Positions 7,156-15,753 of a DNA stretch of 64,000 nucleotides are shown here, in pieces (the stretch's first letter is position 1; each line of letters begins with the position of its first letter). The translations under genes were made by a program, and so were the position numbers. The DNA is from JBEVJC01 sp040510375. Its GTDB lineage: Bacteria; Bacteroidota; Bacteroidia; Chitinophagales; Chitinophagaceae. The DNA lies in NCBI GenBank assembly GCA_040510375.1, contig JBEVJC010000017.1, positions 244,730 through 308,729 on the forward strand, in the 5' to 3' direction. The notes under the pieces were generated by a model. That model was given only the letters and a program-made list of their open reading frames with translations. It was not told the DNA's origin and did no database searches.

Positions 7156-10100
7156 ATGAGAGGCGCAACTACCTTATTAATTTTGATTTGTTGCCTGGTA
7201 TCAACACCCGTTTTTAGCCAGCAGGTGACCTATTCTGCCAGGAATGTAACCCTTGAAACGGTATTTGTGCAGCTGGAAAAACAAACAGGTTATTCCTTCT
7301 TTTATAAAACAGAACTCATCCGGCAACTTCCGCGGGTAACAGTCCGCTTTACCAATTTCACACTGGAGCAGGCAATGGATCAATGCCTCAAAAACATGCC
7401 GGTGACCTATACTATCCTGGAAAAAACAGTGGCCATCACTGCAAAAAAAAGACAGCTGGCCAATACTGAAGAAGAACCCCTGATCAGTATCAGGGGCAAA
7501 TTGACCGACGAACAAAACAATGCTTTACATGGTGCAAGTGTGAAGATAAAGGATAGTGAATTCGGTGCATTTACCAATAGCGAAGGAGAGTTCGAACTGA
7601 ACCTTCCCGATAAGGAACAACAATTGGTGGAATGCTCTTTTGTCGGATACGAAAATAAGATCGTCCTCTATGAAAAAAAAACGGGGCCCTTATTTATCAA
7701 ATTAAAAGAAAGGACCAGCCAACTGGGACAGGTACAGGTTATAGGATATGGCAAAACAAGTAAACGGCTGAACACAGGTAACGTAAGTACCCTGAATGAA
7801 ACCGATATCACCAGGCAACCGGTAAACAATATACTGGCAGCTTTACAGGGCCGCATCTCCGGATTGAACATTGAACAAAAAACCGGCCTGCCCGGTGGTT
7901 CTTTTTTTGTAGCGATCCGTGGCAGGAACTCACTGACAGGGAGTAATGAACCATTGTTTATTGTAGATGGTGTACCCTATCCTTCCGGTATACTCCCATT
8001 GGTCAGCAGTGCACAAAACGGAGGAAATCCCTTGAACTATCTCGACCTTCATGCTATTGAAAGGGTGGATATACTGAAGGATGGCGATGCAACGGCAATA
8101 TATGGTACACGTGGCGCAAACGGTGTGGTGCTGATCACCACAAAAAAAGGTAAGGCCGGCAAACCGGTTGTCAACCTTAATGTAAATGCAGGAATCGGGA
8201 ATGTGACTACTTCACCGCCCCTTCTCAATACCAAAGAATTCCTGGAATTGAGAAGGGAAGCAAAAAGAAATGACAATGCGACAATCGGTCCCACCGACTA
8301 TGATTTAAATGGTACCTGGGATACCAGCAGTTACACGGACTGGCCAGAATACTGGCAGGGAAATACTGCACATACCTTTAATGCCCACTCAACAGTATCA
8401 GGCGGTTCGGAAAAAACATTGTATCTGCTGGGCATCGGAAATACGCGGCAATCTACCGTACAACCACTCGACGGAGACGATATACTGAGCAGTGTCCTTT
8501 TGAATGTCAGCAGTTCTGCATTCCGTAATAAACTCCGGATCGCATTGGTGAGCAACTTATCCCATAACAATTGTACGGTGGTTCCCCGTGATTTTATGTG
8601 GGATCTTTATTACCTGCCTCCAATGGCACGACTGAATAATCCGGATGGCACTTTTAATCAGCAGCTGTTGTTCAGTCCCGCTATCTATACCATCCAGAAA
8701 TACAGAAACAGGACAAATAACCTCGTAAGTAATGCCCGCCTGACTTATAAACTATCAAACGAAGTGGAATTATCCACTTCTTTCGGTTACCATTATCTGG
8801 GATATCATGAATACCAGTCTGACCCCGGGGGTGGGTACGACCTGGTTTATGATGTATCAAAAGCCAAAACCCTTTTCGGTAACTACAAGCTAAAATCATG
8901 GATCCTGGAACCGCAGGTTGTCTTTAAAAAAAAAATTAAACAAGGTGACCTTACGGGCGTATTCGGTGCAACATTGCAGAACATTACCAACACTAATCTA
9001 AAGCGGGAAGCCACTGGTTTTACCGACCGGAACCTTATTACCGATATTAATGCGGCTCAACTTGTAGCAGTAACGGCCGATATTTATAATAAGTATAAGT
9101 ATAACGCGGTTTTTGGAAGATTGAAATTCGCATGGGATCAGAAATATGTATTGTCACTCAATGGCCGCTACGATGGATCCAGTCGGTTCGGCCCTGATAA
9201 ACGGTATAACTTTTTCGGTGCAATCGGTACGGCATGGATCTTTTCAGCAGAAAAATTTATTTCAACAGCCCTGCCCTTTTTGAGTTTTGGTAAACTCAGG
9301 GCCAGTTATGGCACCACCGGAAATGATGGCATCCAGAACTATGCCTTCCAATCTACCTATACCAACGGCAATCCCTATATCTATCAACCGACTATGTTTC
9401 CCACCAGGCTCTACAACCCGGACCTGGGCTGGGAACTGACAAAAAAGTCGGAGATCGGACTGGATCTTGGTTTTCTTAATGAACGATTGGTCCTGAATGC
9501 AAGCTATTACATTCACCGGACCTCCCGACTGCTCCTGAACAGTGACCTTTCATCTGTTACCGGCTCTCTCAGGATATATGGCAATACAGATATAAAACTC
9601 AGTAACACGGGCCTTGAACTGGATCTGTTTACCACCAACATAACCGGTAAACGATTAACATGGACAAGCAGTTTTAATTTTACACTCCCTAAAAGTCGTC
9701 TGACTTCGTTCCCTAACCTGGAAAATTCGAATTCTTACCGCGACATCCTGGTGGTGGGCGAATCAGTTGGAACACTTAAGGTTTTCCAGTTTGCAGGAGT
9801 AAATCCGCAGAATGGTCTCTACCAGTTTTTAGACCGGCGGGGAAATATTACCCAAAATCCAGATCCGGCAAAAGATAAAATCGCACTGGTAAGGCAGGGT
9901 TATAAATACTATGGCGGGATTCGGAATACCTTTACATATAAACAATTTACACTCGACCTGTTTGTAACTTTCGCCAACCAGGTGGGACCAAATTCATTCA
10001 ATCGGCTGCAGAAACTTCCGCCGGGTCTTTTTGCTCTGTTTGCCATGCCCAGGGAATTATTAAGGCGCTGGCAAAAACCAGGCGACATAACCGATGTGCA

Positions 10101-10389
10101 ACGTATGATCGGTGATATAACCATGTATGGTGCGCAGGAAAATGCAGCGGTAAGCACCAGGGCTTACTCCAGGTTCTCTTCACTCTGGATAAAGAATGTT
10201 TCATTTGCTTACAACCTTCCTGCCATTTGGCTTAAAAAGGCACGAATTACAAGCCTGCAATGGTATGTGCAGGCCCAAAACCTGCTGACCTTTCCGAACG
10301 ATGGGCAACTGGATCCGGAATTCCTGGGCGGCAGCCGCACAACCCCGCCTATCAGGGTTATTGTAACCGGAATTAAAACAACTTTTTAA
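7156..10389 (+). CDS. SusC/RagA-family TonB-dependent outer-membrane receptor with STN domain
   Basis: A 1077-residue outer-membrane transporter. Order: signal peptide ending VFSQ (1-22), STN (secretin/TonB N-terminal) signalling domain (about 25-95), carboxypeptidase-regulatory-like domain (about 108-185), plug domain with the SusC signatures GRNSLTG and PLFIVDGVPYP, then YGTRGANGVVLITTKKGK, and a long beta-barrel to the C-terminal IKTTF. The STN domain pairs it with the FecR anti-sigma factor, so ligand binding should both import and induce. No glycoside hydrolase or protease lies next to it, so the ligand is unknown; the haem and flavin genes nearby hint at iron or redox substrates, which is weak inference. 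Confidence 0.95.
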   Translation: MRGATTLLILICCLVSTPVFSQQVTYSARNVTLETVFVQLEKQTGYSFFYKTELIRQLPRVTVRFTNFTLEQAMDQCLKNMPVTYTILEKTVAITAKKRQLANTEEEPLISIRGKLTDEQNNALHGASVKIKDSEFGAFTNSEGEFELNLPDKEQQLVECSFVGYENKIVLYEKKTGPLFIKLKERTSQLGQVQVIGYGKTSKRLNTGNVSTLNETDITRQPVNNILAALQGRISGLNIEQKTGLPGGSFFVAIRGRNSLTGSNEPLFIVDGVPYPSGILPLVSSAQNGGNPLNYLDLHAIERVDILKDGDATAIYGTRGANGVVLITTKKGKAGKPVVNLNVNAGIGNVTTSPPLLNTKEFLELRREAKRNDNATIGPTDYDLNGTWDTSSYTDWPEYWQGNTAHTFNAHSTVSGGSEKTLYLLGIGNTRQSTVQPLDGDDILSSVLLNVSSSAFRNKLRIALVSNLSHNNCTVVPRDFMWDLYYLPPMARLNNPDGTFNQQLLFSPAIYTIQKYRNRTNNLVSNARLTYKLSNEVELSTSFGYHYLGYHEYQSDPGGGYDLVYDVSKAKTLFGNYKLKSWILEPQVVFKKKIKQGDLTGVFGATLQNITNTNLKREATGFTDRNLITDINAAQLVAVTADIYNKYKYNAVFGRLKFAWDQKYVLSLNGRYDGSSRFGPDKRYNFFGAIGTAWIFSAEKFISTALPFLSFGKLRASYGTTGNDGIQNYAFQSTYTNGNPYIYQPTMFPTRLYNPDLGWELTKKSEIGLDLGFLNERLVLNASYYIHRTSRLLLNSDLSSVTGSLRIYGNTDIKLSNTGLELDLFTTNITGKRLTWTSSFNFTLPKSRLTSFPNLENSNSYRDILVVGESVGTLKVFQFAGVNPQNGLYQFLDRRGNITQNPDPAKDKIALVRQGYKYYGGIRNTFTYKQFTLDLFVTFANQVGPNSFNRLQKLPPGLFALFAMPRELLRRWQKPGDITDVQRMIGDITMYGAQENAAVSTRAYSRFSSLWIKNVSFAYNLPAIWLKKARITSLQWYVQAQNLLTFPNDGQLDPEFLGGSRTTPPIRVIVTGIKTTF

Positions 10390-10397
10390 CTACAACA

Positions 10398-11834
10398 ATG
10401 AAAAACATTACTCAATATAAACTCCTGACCTGGCTGATGGCCGGCGGAATTTTCTGCCTGAGTACCGGGTGTAAAAAAATGATTGAGGTAGACCTTCCGC
10501 CAACTACAATCGGCCGGGAAGATGTTTTTGAAAATGACAGGACCGCTTTTGCTGCCGTATCCTCGATCTACAGAAGAATGATGCAACAGAACACAAGGAT
10601 TACCAGCGGTAATTTCAGCATTTCATTTGCAGGAGCAGTATCAGCAGATGAAATGCAAATGCCTGCAAACACCCAATCAGACCTGAATGGCTTTTATAAA
10701 AATGACGTACCCACCAGGGTCAGGTATATCTGGGATGAACTTTATTTCCATATTTATGAATGTAATATGGCCATCGAAGGGATTGCTGATTCGCAAAGCA
10801 TGACACAAAAGGCCAAAACCCATCTCAACGGTCAGACCCACTTCCTGCGGGCGTTTTTTTATTTTTATGCAGTAAATCTTTTTGGAGATGTGCCGCTTGC
10901 GGTTACATCTGATTACCGGATAAATAATACCCTGACCCGGACACCCGTAACCATGGTGTATGATCAGATCACCAGCGACCTGAAAATTGCTGCTGAACAG
11001 ATCAGTGATGAGTATCTCCTGAACATGGACACCGCACTGGCAGATCGGATTGTGCCAAACCGGTACGCAGCAAATGCCCTGCTGGCAAGGGTTTATCTGT
11101 ACAGGAAGGATTGGCGCAACGCAGCAGACGAGGCTACAAAAGTAATTGATAATCCCTTCTACCACCTTGAACCCGATCTGCTAAATGTCTATTTAAAACT
11201 AAGCAGCGAAGCCATCTTCCAACTGAATTCAGTTACCCCGGGCTACAATACCTTCGAAGCAACGACCTTTTACATCCCTCCTGGCACCGCCCCCAATGTT
11301 ATAAACGGCTACATCAATCCCGCCCTGTTAAATGTCTTCGAAAATGGCGACAAACGAATGAACAGCTGGATCGGCAGATCCGACGTAGCAGCTACCTCCA
11401 CCTCTCCCACTGTGTCATACTACTTTCCCTATAAATACAAAATCAGGGAAAGACCGGAGATTATTGAATACCTGATGGTTCTCCGGCTGGCCGAACAATA
11501 CCTGATCCGGGCCGAAGCCCGCGCACAACTGGGTGATCTGACAGGTTCCGCTGCCGACCTGAATTTAATCCGTAGCCGGGCAGGACTTGCACCCACCACT
11601 GCTTCCGTCAAGGAAGAGCTGCTGGCAGCCATCGCCCATGAACGCCAGGTAGAGTTATTTACCGAATGGGGACATCGCTGGTTCGATCTCAAAAGGTCAG
11701 GGAATATTGATAATATAATGCCTGCAGTCTGCGCCACCAAGGGAACCGTATGGAAAACCACCGCGCAACTGTTACCGGTACCCATTGACGAGATTTTAAT
11801 AAACCCCAACCTCAAACAAAATCCGGGTTATTAA
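10398..11834 (+). CDS. SusD/RagB-family surface lipoprotein
   Basis: A 478-residue lipoprotein that forms the lid of the SusC transporter. The lipobox LSTGC puts the lipidated cysteine near residue 25. The N-terminal helical TPR-like core (HFLRAFFYFYAVNLFGDVPL) and the C-terminal SusD signature (EQYLIRAEARAQLGDLTGSAADLNLIRSRAGL, quoted in parts; then HERQVELFTEWGHRWFDLKR) are both clear. It starts eight bases after susC. No terminator hairpin is evident in the 97 bases to apbE, so read-through into apbE is possible. Confidence 0.95.
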   Translation: MKNITQYKLLTWLMAGGIFCLSTGCKKMIEVDLPPTTIGREDVFENDRTAFAAVSSIYRRMMQQNTRITSGNFSISFAGAVSADEMQMPANTQSDLNGFYKNDVPTRVRYIWDELYFHIYECNMAIEGIADSQSMTQKAKTHLNGQTHFLRAFFYFYAVNLFGDVPLAVTSDYRINNTLTRTPVTMVYDQITSDLKIAAEQISDEYLLNMDTALADRIVPNRYAANALLARVYLYRKDWRNAADEATKVIDNPFYHLEPDLLNVYLKLSSEAIFQLNSVTPGYNTFEATTFYIPPGTAPNVINGYINPALLNVFENGDKRMNSWIGRSDVAATSTSPTVSYYFPYKYKIRERPEIIEYLMVLRLAEQYLIRAEARAQLGDLTGSAADLNLIRSRAGLAPTTASVKEELLAAIAHERQVELFTEWGHRWFDLKRSGNIDNIMPAVCATKGTVWKTTAQLLPVPIDEILINPNLKQNPGY

Positions 11835-11931
11835 GATCGCTGCGCGCGGGGTATGCGGTATTTTTCAACGTCATCCGTTAATTTTCCAATATTCGTTAAC
11901 CACACCATCCTGCTTGCGCTAATTTTACCCG

Positions 11932-12921
11932 GTGAAAAAATACCTGTTACCCTTCCTGTTTTTTATAAACCTTCAATGCCCGGCACAGGCATTACGCACC
12001 CGTACCGTTAAACTGATGGGAAGCCGTTTCGATATCACACTTGTAGCAACGGACTCCTCCACGGCCGAAGCCAATATTGATACCGTGATAGCAGAGATCA
12101 CGCGTATTGAAAACCTGATCTCCGACTGGATACCGGAAACACAGGTTTCACTTGTCAACCGCAATGCAGGCATCAGTCCCGTAAAAGTAGACCGCGAAGT
12201 ACTTGAGCTCACTTTACGTGCGATAAAACTTTCCCGGTTAACCCATGGTGCATTTGATATCAGTTTTGCAGCAATGGAAAAGATCTGGAGGTTTGATGGT
12301 ACCATGACGGAATTACCCTCACCTGCAGCGGTAAAAAAAGCAAGGGCTAAAGTGGGTTATAAAAATATTATCATCGATACCATTAACTCCACCATATTTT
12401 TAAAAATGCCCGGAATGAAAATCGGCTTCGGGGCATTGGGTGAAGGTTATGCGGCAGATCGTTGCAAGGCAATGATGATTGCAAGGGGAATCAATGCAGG
12501 AATCGTAAATGGATCGGGGGATATGAATACCTGGGGCAGGCAACCGGATGGCAGTACCTGGAATATCGGCATAAACGATCCCTTTCACAGCGGGGACCTC
12601 TATGCTGTCATTCCCCTGGAACAGGGTGCTGTGGTCACTTCCGGCAGTTATGAAAAATTTGTGGAACTCAATGGCAAACGTTACGCCCATATCATCAACC
12701 CCGCTACTGGTTATCCCGCAACCGGTCTTACCAGTGTAACCGTATTGGGTCCGGGTGCAGAACTTGCCAATGGCATCAGCACCTCGGTGATGGTACTCGG
12801 AAAAAAAGCAGGATTGAAATTCCTACGACGTTTTCCGGGTTATACCTGTATCCTTATTTCTGATAAAGGAAAATTTTATGCATCACCCGGATTGGAAAAA
12901 TTCCGGATCCTCACTCAATAA
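11932..12921 (+). CDS. apbE: ApbE: FAD:protein FMN transferase
   Basis: A 329-residue exported enzyme starting at GTG. A signal peptide ends near CPAQA (residue 20). ApbE attaches FMN from FAD covalently to Thr or Ser of target proteins outside the cytoplasm, using Mg2+. Family signatures are present: LMGSRFDIT, FGALGEGYAAD, GSGDMNTWG, VTSGSYEKF and HIINPATGYPA, followed by the conserved ANGISTSVMVLG. It converges with the PepSY-flavodoxin reductase (7-base overlap), and the DUF2271 gene on the other strand carries a TGAS motif like an ApbE target site, so the three probably form one flavinylation system. It might also serve other exported flavoproteins. Confidence 0.93.
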   Translation: MKKYLLPFLFFINLQCPAQALRTRTVKLMGSRFDITLVATDSSTAEANIDTVIAEITRIENLISDWIPETQVSLVNRNAGISPVKVDREVLELTLRAIKLSRLTHGAFDISFAAMEKIWRFDGTMTELPSPAAVKKARAKVGYKNIIIDTINSTIFLKMPGMKIGFGALGEGYAADRCKAMMIARGINAGIVNGSGDMNTWGRQPDGSTWNIGINDPFHSGDLYAVIPLEQGAVVTSGSYEKFVELNGKRYAHIINPATGYPATGLTSVTVLGPGAELANGISTSVMVLGKKAGLKFLRRFPGYTCILISDKGKFYASPGLEKFRILTQ

Positions 12922-15107
12922 CAATCTGTACGTATCCGTCCGCGTTCAAGCAGTGCGTCCATATTTAGTCCAGGCTGGCCCTGAATTATTTTTTCAATTG
13001 CATTGAGCACATCTGCCTGCATGGCGAGCGACCCGCAGATCATGAGCACTGCACCGGATAACAATTGTTGTTGCAGCATTGCACTGTCGGCCATGATAAG
13101 ATCCGTTACATAGATTCGCTGATCCTCCCTTGACAATGCTGTTTTCACTTGACGGAGCTGGCCCGTTGCTATTTTTTGTGAAAGGAAATCTTTATAGGGA
13201 TCAAAGGACGACTGGTAACGGAAACCACAATAGAGATATGTAGGTATTTTTTTCCTGTTCTCGTCAATCATCCCGAGAAACGGTGCAATACCTGTTCCGT
13301 TGGAAATTAAAATCACCGCCGGTGCTCGTTTGGGAAAATAAAAATGCCTGTTCTTTACAAGTCTTGCCTGCAGCGACTCTCCGGTATTCAGACCAAAGAG
13401 GTAACCTGAACCAAGTCCATCGGGATGGAGTCTTACGCTCAATTGCATCCTGCCTTCCACCCTACCCACCGAATAAAGTCGTTCGTGATGATCATTCTTT
13501 GGATAAATAGCGATCAGGTCGCCCGACCTGAAAGCGGGTCCCTTTACTGAACGAAGCCTTATCAAAAATGAATCACTTACTGATAAAGCAGATTTAAAAT
13601 CGACGGTGAACCGGTGCAGGTCGTGCGGAGCCCCATGCAGCAACTCATTGGTCAGGCTGATGGTTAATCCTGTTTCAGACGACCAGGAATTACACCAGTT
13701 ACCAAAATCTTCCGGTGAACGGTCATTTACCGTAACCACTTCTGTGGCCCGGAATGCCCATGGCTGCCGGCTTAACCATCGATCGGCTTCCAGTCCAAAA
13801 CTGCAGAAATCAGTATACGACCGCGAACCGAAGGCAAGCACTGAAAAACGAACAGTCTGATGCTGGGGACACAGGTCCAGCTTATGCTGGAATTTCCGGG
13901 CATTGGAGGGCGGGTCGCCCAATCCATAGGTACTGGTCATTACGATCAGGTGTTCCATAACAGGAAACAAGTGGTAATTATCCAGGTCAGTCAGGTATAC
14001 CTTCTCCCCCTGTTGCATTAGTTGCTGCTGGACAGATTTTGCGAAACGCATTGTGGTCCCTGACTCGGAGCCCACCAGGATTACTACCCGGCTTTCATCG
14101 GGTTTGAAACGGTTTACCGACCTGTTTGCTCTCCGCCGGAACATGATCACAAAACCCGAGCAGATAAAAAATAAAATATAACCACAGCTGATGGCCAGGA
14201 TAATGGCCCAGATACTTCCTGAACGACCCGTATGCAGCCGCATTGCCAATGCATTTAATCGTGCACCTGCCGGATACCGTTGTTGGTTAAGGATTTCACC
14301 GGTTAACTGATTAACGGCCAGTTCGCGGTCAGACAGTTTCACCGTATAATAATCTTCCACATCTTCAGAAAACGGGAATTCGAGCTCCTGCAGTTCCGAG
14401 AGGGGAATCTGACGGAACGTTTCAGAATTTTTTAATTCAACAGCCGGCCCTGTTTTCAGATGATCAAGGTCAACCTGCAACGAAGGCTGTTTGGTGTTGA
14501 TCAGTTCCAGCCTGCTCATGGAAATAATTGTTCCCGTGAGTGCAATAATGAGGATCGGCACCAGCACGATCCTGCCAAATACAATATGGTAATACTGTGC
14601 AAAATGGTCCCGCTCTATCCGTGCAAAAAAACGGCGAAAACCTTTCTGGCGTTGCACTACGAGGATGATCCCTGAAACCGTAATCAGGATCAACAGGAAT
14701 GCCGTTATGGCCATGATCAGCCGACCGGTATTGTGAAGGAACAGTGACCGGTGCAGGCTGGTCATCCATTGAAAAAAAGCCGACTGTTTTTCTACCGGAC
14801 CCAGCACTTTTCCATTTGCAGGATCGATATAAGATTGTTGGCTTTGGCCATCATCATTGGTCCACTCAAGGATCACGAAGTCATTATCATCCACCGAAAG
14901 TTTCTGGAGATCGTTGTATTTTTTTTTAAGTACGGGAATGGTCTGCGCAAGACTGACCCTGTCCAGGTCAGCTACCCGGTAATCCAACATTTTGCTGGTC
15001 ACCGGATCAACGGCCAGGGCGATGCCGGTTACGGAAGCCAGCGTTAAAAAAATAAAGGAAGATACAGCAAGTAATAAATGGCTGTATCTCCATACTGATA
15101 TGATCAT
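12915..15107 (-). CDS. PepSY-type membrane flavodoxin/FNR reductase
   Basis: A 730-residue membrane oxidoreductase. The N-terminal half is a PepSY-associated module with transmembrane helices near residues 7-29, 125-155, 175-195 and 300-325. A flavodoxin-like FMN domain follows (VVILVGSESGTTMRFAKSV near 345). The C-terminal FAD/NAD(P)H-binding ferredoxin-reductase domain shows RLYSVGR, ISNGTGIAPFLGM and MICGSLAMQADV. Electrons should pass from cytoplasmic NAD(P)H through FAD and FMN to a periplasmic acceptor; similar proteins act as ferric or extracytosolic electron-transfer reductases. ATG at 15107 lies at the end of a 45-bp tandem repeat; the stop of a small open frame overlaps it as ATGA. 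Its 3' end overlaps apbE by 7 bases. Confidence 0.88.
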   Translation of the reverse strand: MIISVWRYSHLLLAVSSFIFLTLASVTGIALAVDPVTSKMLDYRVADLDRVSLAQTIPVLKKKYNDLQKLSVDDNDFVILEWTNDDGQSQQSYIDPANGKVLGPVEKQSAFFQWMTSLHRSLFLHNTGRLIMAITAFLLILITVSGIILVVQRQKGFRRFFARIERDHFAQYYHIVFGRIVLVPILIIALTGTIISMSRLELINTKQPSLQVDLDHLKTGPAVELKNSETFRQIPLSELQELEFPFSEDVEDYYTVKLSDRELAVNQLTGEILNQQRYPAGARLNALAMRLHTGRSGSIWAIILAISCGYILFFICSGFVIMFRRRANRSVNRFKPDESRVVILVGSESGTTMRFAKSVQQQLMQQGEKVYLTDLDNYHLFPVMEHLIVMTSTYGLGDPPSNARKFQHKLDLCPQHQTVRFSVLAFGSRSYTDFCSFGLEADRWLSRQPWAFRATEVVTVNDRSPEDFGNWCNSWSSETGLTISLTNELLHGAPHDLHRFTVDFKSALSVSDSFLIRLRSVKGPAFRSGDLIAIYPKNDHHERLYSVGRVEGRMQLSVRLHPDGLGSGYLFGLNTGESLQARLVKNRHFYFPKRAPAVILISNGTGIAPFLGMIDENRKKIPTYLYCGFRYQSSFDPYKDFLSQKIATGQLRQVKTALSREDQRIYVTDLIMADSAMLQQQLLSGAVLMICGSLAMQADVLNAIEKIIQGQPGLNMDALLERGRIRTDCY

Positions 15108-15304
15108 ATAGTCCGGAGTAAATTAATTGGCACTGGAATGCATATGGCGAATATAACCCGGAGTAATTCAAGAGGCATTGCGATACACATTGCGAATATA
15201 ACCCTGAGTAAATCAAGAGGCATTGCGACACACATTGCGAATATAACCCGGACTGAATTAATTGGCACTGAAACGAACGTAGCGGATATAACCCGTGCCT
15301 TCAC
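15104..15304 (-). CDS. Possible 66-residue repeat protein overlapping two genes (doubtful)
   Basis: A frame beginning at GTG 15304, inside the 3' end of the DUF2271 gene, runs through the 45-bp tandem repeat and stops at TGA overlapping the reductase ATG (ATGA). It would encode a hydrophobic 15-residue repeat such as RVIFAMCIAMPLELL. Because the repeat length is a multiple of three, any frame open in one unit stays open in all, so openness alone proves little. A second frame is also open. It may be nothing, or a device that carries ribosomes to the reductase start. Confidence 0.2.
   Translation of the reverse strand: MKARVISATFVSVPINSVRVIFAMCVAMPLDLLRVIFAMCIAMPLELLRVIFAICIPVPINLLRTI
15106..15285 (-). 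repeat. Four tandem copies of a 45-bp unit between DUF2271 and reductase genes
   Basis: Units are 15106-15150, 15151-15195, 15196-15240 and 15241-15285, each ending or beginning with ATATA on the plus strand. Read on the minus strand in the DUF2271 frame, the first unit encodes the end of that protein (GYIRYVRFSAN and its stop); the others keep GGTTATAT and a stop codon at the same position. The two inner units differ at about 3 of 45 bases; the outer two share GCCAATTAATT. The array therefore looks like duplication of the gene's 3' end. The final unit runs into the ATG of the reductase. Confidence 0.9.
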
Positions 15305-15749
15305 TTTTACCTGAAAGGCTTTCAGTGGTCAGCGGGATCTCCAGGTCTTTCGCAAAATACTCCTTATCCTCCACCGCTGTTTCAAAACGGATCTTGTAAC
15401 CCGCATTGATCTTTGCTGTTTCGAGTTCGATGGCGACAACGCTGCGGTCGCCACCCGACACGGAAGCACCAGTCACAGCACTGATATTGGATGGCTTTTT
15501 AGCGTATGCTTTATGCCATTCCTTCAGGTCGGGGTACCATTTTTTATCGGACCCCATTACATACAATGTTTTTTCATAGTTTCCTTTAGGGTCGATCAGC
15601 GACATAACCAGGTATGCACCTTCACCCACATAATTGGTCATCTGTACCATACACTTGTATTTGGCCGTACCATTCTGTGCCGACGACAAAAAAGGAAAAC
15701 AGAGACATAACAAAACAACCACGGATAATGGTTTTCTGAACTGCATCAT
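15258..15749 (-). CDS. DUF2271 exported protein with flavinylation-like motif
   Basis: A 163-residue exported protein: signal peptide through LSSAQ (1-25), then a domain matching DUF2271 (YLVMSLIDPKGNYEKTLYVMG, seen in shorter pieces; KKWYPDL; GYKIRFETAVEDKEYF). Residues 90-99 read SAVTGASVSG. This resembles the [ST]GA[TS] sequence to which ApbE attaches FMN (in NqrC-type proteins the last Thr/Ser is the acceptor), pointing to Ser96. DUF2271 proteins are found beside PepSY reductases, so this is the likely periplasmic flavin carrier. Gap to the ankyrin gene is 4 bases. Its last codons form the first unit of the 45-bp repeat array. Confidence 0.85.
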   Translation of the reverse strand: MMQFRKPLSVVVLLCLCFPFLSSAQNGTAKYKCMVQMTNYVGEGAYLVMSLIDPKGNYEKTLYVMGSDKKWYPDLKEWHKAYAKKPSNISAVTGASVSGGDRSVVAIELETAKINAGYKIRFETAVEDKEYFAKDLEIPLTTESLSGKSEGTGYIRYVRFSAN

Positions 15750-15753
15750 AAAC

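Noticed and set aside
15131..15146. TGGCAC with GC nearby, possible sigma-54 site in the 45-bp repeat
   Set aside because: The distance between GG and GC is one base short and no plus-strand gene starts downstream.
15007..15231. 74-codon minus-strand frame in the 45-bp repeat and into the reductase gene
   Set aside because: It overlaps the reductase gene in another frame, and openness follows from the repeat length being a multiple of three.
15106..15285. Possible CRISPR array
   Set aside because: Units are contiguous without spacers and derive from a gene end.
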